A stretch of DNA of 64,000 nucleotides, from contig JAZBQD010000013.1 in the NCBI GenBank assembly GCA_036583965.1, positions 12,316,348-12,380,347 on the forward strand, given 5' to 3'. The notes under the pieces are model-generated. The model was not told where the DNA came from, ran no database searches, and saw nothing but the letters and a program-made list of their open reading frames with translations. Positions 29,801 through 44,800 of the stretch are shown piece by piece. This DNA is from Prunella strophiata. Taxonomy: Eukaryota > Chordata > Aves > Passeriformes > Prunellidae. Every line of letters starts with the position of its first letter. The stretch's first letter is position 1. A program made the position numbers and the translations under genes.

Positions 29801-32800
29801 TGTTAAAGGCTGGTCCAAAGGTAGAACTGTCAGCAAGGAACTTTCCCTGGTTTTCTTGTGATGACGTGTTTGCATGTGACAGTTGACAAATAATTAAACT
29901 TTCCAGGCCTCTCATTACAGGATCAGTGTCTGTTTGCCATCTGTAAGCTGGGAGAGGTGGTTCTTGGCCTAACAGAGTCTGCAGAGAGCTTGGAACTGCT
30001 GAGCTGACTTGTGTACAGTGCTGTGAAAAAGCAATTCTGTTTCCTTTGGCCAGGAATGAGTGCTGTGTTTCTTTCAGGTGGTGGATACCTCCAAAAGCAT
30101 CGCAGATATCCCAGAGTGGTTCAAGGGCAGCAGGCTGAACTATGCAGAGAACCTCCTGAAGCACAAGGACAATGACAAGATTGCACTGTATGCAGCAAGT
30201 AAGGAACATTAATGCCTTGTATTTCTTTGCTGCTCACAGGACTAGGCCTTATGAAACAGCTCTGATGAAACAGTGGAAATAAACTGGTTTGGATGAGGAG
30301 GAAAAAGGGTGATGAATCATAACACTGCACAGTCTGTGATACAGCTCTGCAAAAAAAAAAAAAACCCAGCAAAACATGCTCTGGGAATATAGATCTGGAA
30401 AATCCTTTCCAAGCTAAATTTTTTATTAATAAAGTTTTACTAGAATGTGCTCAGCTGCATTAAGGAAGTGGAGGTCATGCTGTGTTTAACATTACTCAGT
30501 ATTTGAGGTATTATTTCACATTTGTCCATAAACACTCACCTACTGCTTGCCTTCAGGAAGTATTTTGGTACTGTAGCCCTTCCCACCCTCTTCCTATGAC
30601 TTTTATTTTAGGAATACTGAGAACTACATAGTGTTTAGGCAGGAATTAACTCTGCTTTTGGCACCACAGAAACAACACTGAGGTGCGTGGAAGACTTGGA
30701 ATTTTACTTTTCTGGAGCACTAAATCTGTCTTAATTTTTCTTAATTCAGTTACACTGAACATTTGAGCCTAGTAAAACCTGTGTACACTCATAAGCATGG
30801 TCATGTTAAGGCACAAAGGAGACTTTGGTGTCTGCTGACTTTGGTAACTTTAAAAACCAGTTCTAATCTTTGTTGGGTGGAATTAGCTTCTGTGCAGGTG
30901 TGTGAGTATTTCCTTAGGGAGCTGAATTTGGGGCTTCCCTTCTGCTGCACCTAATCCTTACCATGAGACTGACCAGCAGTGATGCTTCTTAATAACTTAT
31001 CAGTGAGCAATGCAGCCTTGCAGCTCCTCAGTAGAGAAAATGGTGCAGAACTCTGCATTGATTGTCTAGGTGTTAAAAATCTTAGTTTGATTTTTAGCAA
31101 CATGGAAATCAGCTTTGATTTGAGCTACAAATAAATTGTTTTTAAACATCTGTGTGAGGCAACAATCACCTTCTGCAAGCTTATTGCTGGAGAAATACTT
31201 ACCAGTTGCATTTCACTGGTTAGAGGTATTGAAGGAGACCTCTCTGCTCTCATATATATTAAAATTAACTACCAGTTCAAAGAGAATGGTGAAATCTGTG
31301 ACCCAGTTTTGGTGGAGCAAGAATTGATCTGGTAAAGTCTGATGGAAATGAGGCTTGTAACCAAAAGCTGGCTTTAAAGTAATTGGAGTCATCACTTTCA
31401 GATTTTGAGATCGTTAGAAAAGCTTCTTATCCATTATTTAGTGGAGGAAAAATGTTAGTGTAGTTGAGTGCATCTTGTGGAGCACCTGAAAGCCAAACAT
31501 TGATTAATAAGTCAGTTCTAAATGTGTGTAGAATTGATGTGATTGATTTTTTTTTTTAATAGCTAAACATGTGACTTGAGAAAGTGGAGTTAAATATTGT
31601 CACTTCAAATTATTACAGGAATTATTATCAACTCAGTGGATTGCTTGGTTTCACATGTGATTGTCCTTTTTGTTAGGAAGTCATGGGGTGTATCAGAGGC
31701 TGTCACATAATCACAGGTGGTGATAGCAAAAGGAGCAAAACTATCTCCTAGTTGATTATTGTGTGAATGCTGGAATGAGCAGTTGGCTCCTCTGTGGTGA
31801 GCAGACTTCCACCTGCATCTCTTTGTGACCTTCTGCTGTGTTTAATCTTCTTAAGACCTCTTAAGTCAGAGTATTTCTTGATAACTCCCTGCTGCTAGGT
31901 CAGAGTGGTGGTTTGGGGCCCTGGGCCAGGTTTGTGTTCACTGAGGGATGGTTCTGTGGATGTCACAGGGCCCAGGAATGTAAATGTAACTTTCCTAAAC
32001 AATTTCACTTGTCACTGGCTCCCAGGGTGAATATTTTTTGTGATTCCCTTCTCCTGGGGCTTTAATCATGGAGCAAGATCAGTGTCTCATTTCCTGTTGC
32101 TCTGTGGGAACCCAGGCTCTGTTGGCAGTCCATGCTCAGTTTGAGCTACAAGGAACAGGGACTTGGGTTGTTTTGCATCATGACCTGCTCCCTTGCTCTG
32201 TGTAAGTCCAGACTCACTGCTGTGAGGGTCTAAGAAGGCAAAAGAGTAAAAAATGCCATTCCCTGCTTAAGGCAGTGAGCTGAGGGCAGCTGTTCAGCAA
32301 GGAGCAGGGTGTGCAGCTCACCTTTCCTGTGCCATCCTTGGTGTGTGTGTGTCTGCAGGGGAAGTGCTGGGTGCTGGAAATAGGACAGGCCCCCAGTCAC
32401 ACTGAGGAGGTACAGGAAGGGACTTCAAGGTGACAGATTTTTGCTTTCATAACATTTAGGTTTGTTTGTTTTGTTTCACGAGTGATTTATTAAGAGCTTA
32501 TGTAACACCTGACATTCAGTACAATGGGGAAAACACCCTGCAGATCCTTTCAGAGGTGAGCTGAGTCCAGTTTAGTTTGTTTGCTTTGTGCTACGTTGGC
32601 AGAGGCAGATGTTCCAAAAGTCAGGCCTGGATGTGCCTGATTTTCTAGTCACTGACTTGCTGTAATAAAACCTAAACTTGAGCTTGTGCTGCTTCCTAAA
32701 CCTGATGAGAAAACTGAGCTAAAAGGGAAAATGAGGTTCTTACCATGTTAGAAATTAGCCTTGGTGAGTGCAAGCTATTTACCATGAATCCTCCTTGAGA

Positions 32801-35800
32801 GCACACCTTTCTCCATGAATAGTTTGTGTTTCTGCGGATGTGTTTATATTTAGAAATGCCCTCCTGCCTACTGAACAAATACCTGTGATTAATACTTGAT
32901 TCCCATTAAAAAGAAGAGGTTTTGGTGCAGCATAAGAGAACTTCAAAATCAAAAATAAAAATATTAGTGGAAGCTGTTCTCTTAGAATTGCTTTCTACTA
33001 GGATTAGTTGTTTGTACTAGACTCATGTTACAATGCCTGATTTCTGACTGATTGCTTTAATTTTCTTTCCTCAGGGGAAGGCAAAGAAGAAATCCTCAAA
33101 GTTACCTTTGAAGAACTGAGACAAGCTGTAGCTTTGTATGCTGCAGCCATGAGGAAGATGGGAGTAAAAGTAGGAGACAGAGTTGTGGGTGAGTAATTTT
33201 TTTTTAAGGGACAGGAGGTGGAATTTTTTTTTGAAATGTGCAAGTGAGTAGTCAGTTACAGAAACATGCCTGTGAAACAGTGTTTCACAGAAAATGTCAA
33301 TAAACATTGTAAAGAAAAGGCTCTTGTGCTGCTATATTTACATTTGTAGGAAATGCATTTCTAGAGGGAAAGAACCTGGATTAGCCTGCAGTTCTCTAGC
33401 ACTGAAGGGGGAAGGAGAATGCTTCATTCACCAGGGTCTGCTTCAGAAACACTGTGGAAGCAGAGGTGATGGAAGCTGTGCCTCTGGCTGAGCCTTGAGT
33501 CACAAGGTCTGGCAGATTGATGTGGGGGCAGTCTGGGAAAAGCTGGTCCAAGGTTGGTTGTCCTGGTGCCACTGGGTCACTGTGGCCCCAGGTGCCCCAG
33601 TGCTCTGGGAGCTGCAGGTCTGGAGAACTTGTCCTGCCACCAGACTGGGGACAGTGAGCAGCTGCTGGGCAAGAACTCCTCAAGTCACCAGTGCAGGGAG
33701 GAGAGTTAGAACCCTGTGATCCTTCCAGCAGCAGTGTTTCCTGTCAAGAGACTGTCATGTGTGTTTTTCTATATAAACAGGTTTTTGTCCTGTGAACAGC
33801 TTGTCCAGTGTGCAGTCCAGGCTTGGAAAGGAGTTACATTTATTCCTAAATTGCTGGGTTTGATCTCCCAGCTGAGCTGCTTCACCTCAATTTTGTATGC
33901 TCTGTTACTCTTTAATTTGTCAGTGTAGTGCAAGTCAGAACTGCAATAACCTTGAAGCTCCTTGGCTCCTACCTGGCAGTTCTGGTGCTTGTATCATTGT
34001 GCTGCTGGAGTCCCATGTTCTTTGAGCAACACTTGGCCATTATCCTAAATAAGTGTGTGTAAATTCTTACATGATGCAAACCCATGGTGGTGAAACTCTT
34101 GATTTGTTTTCTGCATGCTGCAAACTTGAACATATGTCTTGAAAACTAAATTTTAAACCCACAATTATGACCTGGAAATGTAAATCTACTCAGTAGAGCT
34201 CATTTCTTGCATATGGTATGAGTATGCTCTGGAATTGGAGACATGATATTATCACAGCTGGTGACTTTTTAACACAGAATTAGAGCTAAATCCTTAATTA
34301 GATATGAACCATACAGTGAAGTTGAGAAGGTTTGTCTGAATGAAGATCGAGATGCTTAAATTTTATCTCAATTTTCAGCTTTAATGCTGTCATATCTGTT
34401 CATTTCTTGAGCAGCAGCAGCAGGGAAAATGCACTCTGCAGCTGGAGAAAACATGATCCTGAAATATAGCTGTAGCCTGTGCTGCTAATAATGCTGTTAT
34501 AATTTTAGCAACATTTCCTTTTAGTTAATGACTGTCTTGTTTAGCACTGCAGGCTGGCTGATTTTTGAATTTTTCTTGTTTTGGTGGCTAGCTTACCTCT
34601 CATTTAAATTAAAAAGCATAGTTGATACTTTTTAAAAGTATTCATAAAGTCACTTTAGGTACTTCTGTGGGGTCTCAACTTCTTTCCTATGTTTCTCTGC
34701 TATGCCAGAGGATATTGGCAGTCATTGGAAGAGCTCAACTGTAACACTGCAGAGGCTGAAGCTTCCCAAACTGAGTTGGGCAAGAGACATTAAGTGTTGG
34801 GTGGGGAAGCTGGAGTCCTACACCCACTTGTGGTATCAAAAATCAGGCTCTCAAAGACTTCCAGAATCCACAGGGATATAATTTCTCCCAAAATTTAGAA
34901 CAGATGGCAAAGGCAATTCTTGCTGTGGCTGATAGTAGTAACACAGGGCATGCTTCTACTGCTTCTGAAAAATCAGGTTGTAAATGGAAAGGAGATATTC
35001 TATGAACTTCCTTACAGCTGCCTGGCATGTAGTCAGCCTGTCAGGTTCTGACACCCTTTGTTGACACTTTCTCTTAAAATCTGAGCTGTTAGAATTACAC
35101 ATGACTCTTACTGTTGTTTTCCTGTGAGTTTCATCTCCACGCTTTGCTGCCTAAGACAAGGCTGCTTTAATTCTCATTACACTTAACATACCCCCGGGTT
35201 TGTTCAGTGCAGTTTGTGGTTGCATCATGACAGTAATAGTGTGTTGGAGCTGGAGGTGGCTGAGTGTGGGTGGACAGGCAGTGGTGTCAGCACTTTTTTC
35301 AGCTTCATTTCATTCTAGTCTTCCCTTTCCATCACTGAGAGCACTTAACAGTGAACATAATTGAAGCAGATGTGTTGTGAAACGTATTTCTTCCTCTGAA
35401 GATGTCTTGCAGTACTGTCAAGTGATGCTTGAACAGCTGGAAGAGGCATGGAATACCTACTGCAAGCTGCCAGATCCACATGTGAGGTGCTCCTGGTCTC
35501 CCAGTGGCCATGTGGCAAATCACAATGACTAAACTAAGAACAAAACTCAACTGGGAGGATGTTTCTCCTCTCTGGGTTGCTTCAGCTCTGTCCCTGTAGC
35601 CAGCTTTGCTGTGTTACAAGTCAGCAGTTAGAAACAATCTGATCTTCCCCATGCCTTCACACAGAAACATCCTCAACAGAACCTCAGTGAATTACATTGT
35701 CTAAAGCTGCTGTTTTATCTATAGCAACTGTATTAGCCCTGTTGCTTACGTGGGTTTTAAAGCTAGCTTTGTAAGGAGATTAGAGGGGTACTAAGAGTTT

Positions 35801-38800
35801 CAGGCCACAGTAATGTTAGGCAGGGTGGCACTTGCAAGTCCTACAGGAGTATGAAATGCTGAAAAGGGAAAATAGGGAGTCTGGTCTCTGAATTCTGTTC
35901 AATTTGAAAGCTGCTGTAGTTCAGTAATACAAGACATTGAGAAGATATTTTAGTTGCTGCTCCCTATTTTCCTTCTTCCTGGTGTATTCTTTCAAGGCTC
36001 AGACAAAACCTTTGATACAGGGTCCCAGTTCAATTGTTGATTTTTGCTTTTCTCCATGCACATAACTGAATGTTTGGGTGCCTGTTTTTCCAAGAGGAAT
36101 CCTTTATTAAACTTTATGAAGGCATTAGGTGTTTGCATGGAATGTGTTCTCATTCTGAGAAATCAGACTTTTGCCATGGTTTTCAGCATAATTATGTCAA
36201 ATTTGGATTGCAGTTTTTACCTATTCTGTTGGTAAAGTGCTGCAGTGTAAGTGAACACATGTAAGAGTAATCTTGGTGTGTGCTAGATTAAGCAAATAAC
36301 AACTGACAGAAAATGCTGAGGCACTTAGTCCTGAGCAGATCAAGCTGTAAGTGCCTCTTAAAAAAAATCCAGACAGTGTTTTTAAAATGCCACTTGTCCT
36401 GCTTATAGACTTCACAGGTTTTATGTCAGGTAAAGCTTTCATGTCTCTGTTTTTATGGAGACTATGCATTTTTATAGGACAGGAGGAGTGCTGCTGGAAC
36501 CCTTGTGTGTCATACTCTGATATTCCAGCTTGAGGAGTTCCCAGCTCCTGAGTTTTGAGCCCTTTATTCAGCTGCTTTCTAGTTCACCCAAAGGAGGAAG
36601 ATCCTTTTCTTTCTGGTAACAGAAGCTAGTTTCCACCTTTCTTACCACCTTCAAGAAAGGGGTAAGGGAAGATGCAGAGATAGAGAAATACCTTCTGTAG
36701 CCTTCCCCATGCTGACAAATCCTGGTTTTGATCCTTAGCTGAAATATTATATCAAGGAACCTGGAGGCTCCAGTTAAATACATGAGCAAACATGATAAGT
36801 ATTTAAATCAGCAGTACCATTATTCCTCTGTAGTGGAATATTTGGAGCATCTCCAGCCAGAACAGACCCATATTTTTATCTGTGGTGGTGTTGGGACAAA
36901 TCTATGAGATCCCAGAGAGCAGCAAGGCTTCTGGGGTCAGGTGAAGGCACAGAAATGCAGAGTCAGTTGCTGTGCATGGTTTGTACCTTTGGGCATTTTT
37001 GGCTGGTATCCTCCCAAACTCAACCACCACCTCAAAGCCAGCTGACAGATGAAAGCAATGATTTAATTGTCTAGGCTCACAATAATCAGCAGAGATCTGT
37101 GATCTTGCCTTAAGGGCTTTTGTGTGGAGAGGTGAAAAGGAGAATTGCTTAGAACAGAACTGAGGCTTGTAAGCTGTGGCAAAGTAACAACTGCTCCAAA
37201 GCACAGGGAAAGATCTCTGTTTTCCTTGCACTCTGGCCCCCTGATGATTCCATCCAAGAAATGCTCAGTGGAAATATTTGGCATCAATTAAAGAGCTGCT
37301 TTCGTCACACAAAATGACATCTTGGTCTGTTCTGGTTCATATATTTCAAATTATTTAGGGAGGAATATTTGTCTTACAAGAAAAATCACTGAGATTTTGG
37401 GATACTGTGCCTTGTATAAACCTTGACCCCAAGGGGGAAATAGCAAAATAAATAATGCTTTTATGGGCATGAGCTTTTGCTGTACTTTATGTGCTTAAGA
37501 ACTTCACTGAACAAACCAATATAAGCTGTAGGCAGTTCTAGGGAGCAATTTATATCTTAACATGGCATGAAGCTTTTATTCACAGTTGTGTGTTTTCCAG
37601 AAATTGTTGGGCTTAAGTCATAGTTTTAAAAGTTACTACTCCCAAAAGCACAGCAGCTTTCAGTAACTGCAGTGGCACTGCTGGTTTATGAAACTGATTT
37701 CACTGATTTTTTGAATGAGGAAGAATCTCAGTTTAAGACTTAATTTTAAAGTTCACTTTTCACAAAGTTGAAAAAGGATGGATTTTTTTCAAGCAGTGTA
37801 GAAAAACCTCACAAAAATCCATCTTGGTACCCTCCTACTTGGGAATATTAACATAGCAGAAATTGCTGTTAAGATCTTAGGTTCCTGTCCTGAAATACAC
37901 ATCCATAAATATCTTTCTGTGAGAAGTTTGCCCTGGTGAGTTTGCTGTCTGTAGATATTTGTGGTGCACCTGCAGTCTGAGATCTCAGTGCCCACCACTG
38001 CTGTTGAACAGGTTGGAAAGCCTTTTTATTGCCATTTAAGTTTTGCTTTCAAATATAGAATTCTAATTAGATGTCAGAGTACTGCCATTAGGCCCATCCT
38101 GTGCTTTTTTAAAGTCCTTGGACATCTTTTTGGTTGCTTAAGAAAGGTGATCTTGATCCAGCTCAGTGTAGTTTGTGAATTCCAGTTGCACTTTTCCCAT
38201 TTGTGGGCTGGATTCTGAGCAGTGCAGAGCCAGACTCAGCCACCCAGCACCTTCTGGAGAGTTGCTCAAATTGAGCTCACTGAAACTAAAATCTGACTTT
38301 CCTGACATGAATTTATTCTGTATGCCGTGATAAATTGAATTTAAATCTTGAAATCTTGCTGCAAGCTAATGAGAGAAACCTGAAGAGCCACATTTGTGTG
38401 GGAATGTTCCAGGGCTTGTCCCACTCTGTTACTCCCTTATCAGCTGAGACACTGGTTTTGCTTGTTTGTGTTTAAGATTCTGGCAGTGTCTACCAGACAA
38501 CATTTAGCTTTGTGAAGCTGAATCTCTGCTCTTGAGCTATTTATAATCTTTCCTTACAGATACTAGTTCTTTCTCTGATGGCTTTCCTGCAGTCTTGCTC
38601 TGTTCCCTGCATGCTGCTGTATTCTTAGTCTCTGCATACCCTAATCAATGCACTAATTTTCTCTCACAGTTACTCTTTTCACTGTGCTGCCCTCTTATCC
38701 TGAAAGGCTTATTAATCAAGCAGGAACACTGGTAAATTGGGAGTAATAGTGTAGATAAAAACAGTGATATAAATATTTTTATAAATGGATTTATTACTAA

Positions 38801-41800
38801 TTCCTTGTGTAACTGATATGGCTTCAAGGTACGACATTGATTGTGTGGAAAGACTTCAAAGGGTGCTTCAGTCTAGGATTTTGCATTTTTACAGCCTGTT
38901 TACTGTATATATGATATATTTTTTAGTGCTGTTCCACCTCTAACCATTCCACCTCTGCCCTAGGTTACTTGCCCAACAGCATCCACGCAGTGGAAGCAAT
39001 GCTGGCAGCTGCGAGCATTGGTGCCATCTGGAGTTCCACATCCCCAGACTTTGGCATTAACGTGAGTAGCCTCAGTCCCTCTGCAGAGCAGCCCTTGCTG
39101 GGTCCCAGACCGAGGAGAGGGTGATGGGTTCAGGTGGCAGATGGGCTCTGTTCCCTTCAGCCTTGCTGCCACCTCCTGGCACAGCCGGGCACTCCGGAGC
39201 TTCTGCAGCTGCACAGGCCTGCTCCTGTCAGTTGTCACTGCTGATCTGCAGCTGGGTGATTGGAGTGGCTTTACTGCTCTCTGTTGGGACATTTTCACAT
39301 GCACTCCATGGTCTGGGTGAGCTTTTATCATATTAAATGTGCACTTGAGCAGCAGTGCAGCAGAGTTGTCTGAGCATGGCTGTTCTTCCCAAATCCTGCC
39401 CCAGGCTTAGCCACACTCCCATTTCCACACTCCAGTTTCTTTGCCCAAATAGTCCCATCCTTTGCCTCCTGTCAGAGTGAACTCCAGAACCGCCCTTGTT
39501 GGTCTGTTCCACAAGGCTTTATTTGCCAACAGTGAGGAATTTCATACTAATATCACTAACCTGATTAACTCTTTTTAGTGTAGCAATAAATGCAGTGTGT
39601 GAAATTCACCTCCAAACGGATGTGCCCTGAAAGCTTTGGGAATGTATTCTGCTTGGTTTGGAAAGTTTTTAGCACACATCAACAACAGATCTAACTTCTA
39701 AGGGGGGGATATCAAACCTTTCTTCTATCTAAAAGTTTACATACGAAGAATGTAGGGATTTTGAATTGCACAGTGCAGAGAACAATGTTTTTAGATAAAC
39801 CCCTCAATTTTAGTGTTGAACCCCAGTGACTGGGAAAATGTATGGAATAATCATTCCTGGATTAGCACTAGAGGGCAGCAGCATTCCATGTTCTTACACT
39901 TGAGGGTGTATCACTGGGAAAAAAAATGATTAAAAAAATCATTACAGCATGTAATGATCAATCTGTTCTACAAATATTTCCTGCTTGCTCAGAAAATGAT
40001 GGTATGGAGTATTTTGTGCAATGTGATTCGATCTCTTATCTGGGGAAGATTGTTCACTTTACTTGCATTACAGAGGGCTGGTATGTTTTCTGTCCATGTT
40101 GGTGTGCTGTTGTTTTCAGTGCCCAGCTTTTAGTTTTTTTGTGATAGCTTTTTAATGGAACTTGGCCTTGGAGCTGCAGTGCCATCAATATAATTTATTT
40201 TCCTTTGGCAGCATGTGTTGGCATGAATTCAAATCCTAAAATCATGAGGGAGATCAGCAGAGGCCCTCAGAGACATTGGCTTCCACCCTGAGGAAAAGCT
40301 ATTCCTCCTTTTGTGAAGCTGCATTAGTCCTGTTAATATACAGAAAGATTTCTGTGCTTGGAGGAATAGTGTAGCATTTTCAACATTTGAAGTCCAATTG
40401 TGTGTATGTGTTTTGTGAAGCTCAGAAATGTCACTCCTCAGAGCTGCCTACACACTGCAGGCTCTGAATGCCATCCCTCCCAAGGCTTCCAGCCTTGAGG
40501 AAGTCTGCTGTCAGAGAGCCCCTGAGCTGCCTCCCACGCACCACGCCACTCTTGGCAGCTGCTGCTTCATCTCCCTACTCCCTGTTACCCATTCCCATAA
40601 ATTCATGGCAAAGTGGTGGCCTGTGCATGAGAAATGGTTGGCTTTGTAAGTTCATGAAGAAGCTCTGCTCCCAGAACTGGGTGAGGAGCCTTTGGTGAGC
40701 TCAGTGCAGCTCCATTTGTGGGGCCCTGCACTATTTTTTGGACTGAACTGGAGGCTTGTGGAATAGAATGAGCCATATCTGCTACACCTGAGCTTTTTGT
40801 GGAAGGAATTCCTTGCTGAGCCATCTGGTTGGATTGAAGTTCCAGTGTAGCAATTACGTGTTCCATCTGTTTGTATTGCCTTTGTACCATACCAGGCTGC
40901 CCTGTGGGGTTTGATGCTGCCAGTGCTAATGAATCTAACTGGGTGTGTTAGCAGATTTGGTAGGACCCTGAGAGCTGGAGCCAGCTCTGCTTCTGATTCA
41001 CACTTCTCTTCAGATTTGATTCTTCTCTGTAGAGTACCCTTAGTGCTCGTTGGTGTTAATTTTTAAACATCAGGCAGCATGGAAATGGGATGTGTGTGCC
41101 CTGCACTCAGCATGAGGGTGTGCACACACACACAAATGCACACAGCATGTGTGTGGCTGCCTGGCCTGTTCCTGGGAAATGGAGCAAAGGAGGAGGTAGA
41201 TTTCCTGCTTCTTTGGTAAATTCTCTGACTTCATACTCCCTTAGAGAGTAACTGTAATGTATTAATTAAATCTCCATTTCTCAGTTTGTTAGGTAACACA
41301 CTAGGGGCTTCTTGAAAACTTCTTCAGAACAGATTCTGGTGATTTTTTGTTTTAAAGTGATTGAGAAATTTGAATGTCAGTGCATTGTCACTGTATTTTC
41401 TTATAATGTGGAAAAGGAAATACATGTTTGATAGGAGAAAAAGCTGGTTAGTGACATTGTCAGCTAATACATTTATATTTAGGCATATCTCTGTACCTTA
41501 CCTGTGTTTTCCTAAAGAGACAGCATGGAGATATTGCCAGGACAGGACTGCTGTTCTTTTGCAGCAGATTTTTTTGCAATGCTGAGCAGCCCAGCTTGGA
41601 GAGGAGTTTAACAGAGATGAGTTGATCGTGATGTTTTTGCTTTCATCTTCAGATTTGGTAATTTGTTTCTCATTTTGGCTGCAATGTAGAGGGCAAAATA
41701 GAAAACAGAAAAATAAAGAATGCAGGGAAGAATAAGCAGATGACTCAAGTCTGATTTCTGCAACATGATTTAGGAGATTGCTCTTGAACACTTAGCTGAC

Positions 41801-44800
41801 AATTTTACAGTATTGTGTAATCCTGTAGTTCCTAATGCTTCAAGTAATGGAGCTAGAGAGGTTTGAACATCAGTGTGCTGAGAGCTTTTATTGAAAGGAT
41901 TTGCTTCTTGCTGTTGAATACAAAAAGATCCATTTCTGGTAGGCTGCTGCATGCAGTGTACATGGAAAACAGTAAATGCCAGAAGGGTTTTAATCTCAAA
42001 TAGGATGATAGCTGTGGTAAATTACTGAACACAGTGTAAGCTGGAGGAGACACCTGAAATTTTAGCATTTGAATGTGTTGTGCTGCAGAGATACTAAAGG
42101 AGCTGTGCTATCTTTTGTTGGTAGCCTGTGTGTGTTCAAAATCAATTTATTTTGCTAAAAGCCAGTGGTGAGGTTTCTTTTGTTAATGGGGGCAGAACAG
42201 AGCTGCCAGTCCATGTGGGGGGCCCCTCACCCCCTCAGTGCATCTCCCCCAGGATGGTGTTTGTCCCCCCAGCCCTGGTGCTCTGTCAGAGCAGCTGGGG
42301 CACATGGGGCTCCTCCTGCAGGTGCAGCCAGGAGTCCAGTGCCCCTTCATGGGCAGCAAGTGCCCAATTCTGCTCACATCACAGCTGCTTGTCCTCTTCA
42401 CATGAGTCTAATCTGGCTTGCAAGGGATTTTTTAGCTGGTCAGGACTTTGTGAGCTTGGCCCTTCCCTAAGTGATCTGTGGGGGTTTTGTCATTGGTTGA
42501 TCTGGTTGGGGGTCATGAAATAGATTGTTACAAACCTGTTGTGCTTCAGAGATGTTGTGTGAGTGAAAGATGAGCAGGCAATCTTTTAAAAACTCTCCTG
42601 TTAATTCTTGTCCTAATTCCTTGCTTGTTTTGAAATTTGCATTTATCACCCACTGAAGCTTCCTACTGTAGCAGTTAATTTCATTTTTTAAACACATTTT
42701 TCTCTTTATCCCTAGGGTGTACTGGACAGATTTTCCCAAATTCAGCCTAAGCTCATCTTCTCTGTCGAAGCTGTTATATACAATGGCAAAGAACACAACC
42801 ACTTGGAAAAGCTGCTGAGGGTGGTAAAAGGTATTTCACTGCTATCCCACTTGTTCTGTGGTTCTGTGAGCACTCACAGCCTGCCCTGCCACTGCTTGTT
42901 GCTGTCCTTCCTCCTTTACAGTGCCACAGTGGCCACTGAGGCTTTCAGAACAGATTTGGGTAAAAGCTGGATGGTCTTTTCTGTAATTTTAGCAATCTTC
43001 TGCTTGCTTAACTTTAATAGATATCAGAAATTAGCCAGCAGTGGGAGCAGGGGCTGATGATGGTGTTTTTAAGCTCAAGCAAAATGCTGCTGAAGAGAAA
43101 TGGGGAGGTATTACAGCACTAAAGCTTGCAGATTACACATAAAAGGCTGGCAGCATTGAGGAAATTACATCTTGGGTAACAATTCAGTCCTCTGGGGTTT
43201 CAGTACTCAGTGCATCAGAATTATTCCTGTTACTTAGTGCATTACACTGTATGATTCAATCAGGCAGAAAAGACCTTTGCTTATGTAACTGAATGTAGGA
43301 AATTTTCTTCTTTTCTTCCAGGGCTTCCAGACCTAAAGAAAGTGGTGGTGATTCCATATGTATCTTCAAGAGAAACCATAGATATTTCTAAGATTCCAAA
43401 CAGGTAATGGGAACACTGCTGGGTACAGAGATGATCTTATACATGGGCTGGGGTAATGCTTTCAGAAAGTTTTGAAATGTTCCTTTTTTTCCCCTCCTTC
43501 TTATGCAGTGTCTTTTTAGAAGACTTCCTTGCCACTGGGAAAGGAGACCAGGCTCCCCAGCTGGAGTTTGAGCAGCTGCCTTTCAGCCATCCTCTCTTTA
43601 TCATGTATTCCTCAGGCACCACAGGGGCACCAAAATGCATGGTTCACTCAGCAGGGGTATGTCCTCCCTCCTGGAGCTGCACTGGCTGTGCTTTACTGCT
43701 TGGCTTACATTTTTCCTTGAACAGCATCACACTGTGATGTATTTTAAGGAAGAATTGATTGCTGATGGTGTTTCAGTAACTTGACAGGGAGCCTCTTTAT
43801 GTGTTAGTGGCTATTTGAAAGCAAGTGTGGATTGGTAATAATTATTGATAATAATACTTTGGTGTAGAAATCAGTGTGGAGACCTTTCAGATTGCAGGTG
43901 TTTCCTGGCAAGTGTCATTCACAAAAGCACCAGTAGAAGTGGCCTGACTGATACTTGAAGAAAAGTCAAAGAACTTGAATTGGGTGTTTGCAACTGATTT
44001 TTGGACATTGCTAGCTTGAGACTTATAGGGAGCTTGCAGTTTTTATAATCTGGATAATTTTTTACCTTGAACATTACTTCATGTTTATCAGTTTAGAGTA
44101 TGTAATCCTCATCAGTCCTTTAAGGAAGGAAGCCAGAGAGCTGGAATCTCCTTGAGTGTAGGTTTTGCATTGCATGGAAACTGCTTGAGGCAGTGTCTTG
44201 TTGTGGCTAAAGATAATGTGGTATTGGTGCCAGAATGACCCTTGCTCACATGCTTTCCACCTGCTGTTGATGTTCCAAGGTTCTTAAAATAGAGGAAGTG
44301 ACTGCAGCAGTGCTGAAACTTTAATTCTGCTGTAATCCTTAATAGTAGGCAGGTTTTTTCCCCATTTAAGGCAGGCAGGATGTGTCGTGCAGAGCATTTG
44401 TAGCAATGTGTGTAAATGGAGCTGCACAGCTTTCAGCCAGTCCCTGCTTTCTGCTGTTTGCTCTGCAAGCCAGGATGAGCATCCTGCAGGGCTGGCTGGC
44501 CTGAGGGCAGGCTCCTTTGATGCTGTGCCCCCTGGGTGTGAGTTCTTGCCTCTCTTTGATGGCAGGGACTGGAGGGTTTGCCCCAGACAAATCCCCTGCT
44601 GCCTGTAAACACTCTGCTTTATGTGTTATCAGTCAGTAGGAGATCATACCAGGCAGCACCAAAAGGTCCCTTTGGGACACAAATCCAGTGTTTGTGGAGA
44701 AGAAAGGAGGTGGGTTTTGAAGTTTGACAGCTGTTTTGAAGCTGTGCTGGCTTTCCACTGGGTAAATACTTGCAGAGGTGGATTAGCAAAAACAGGACAG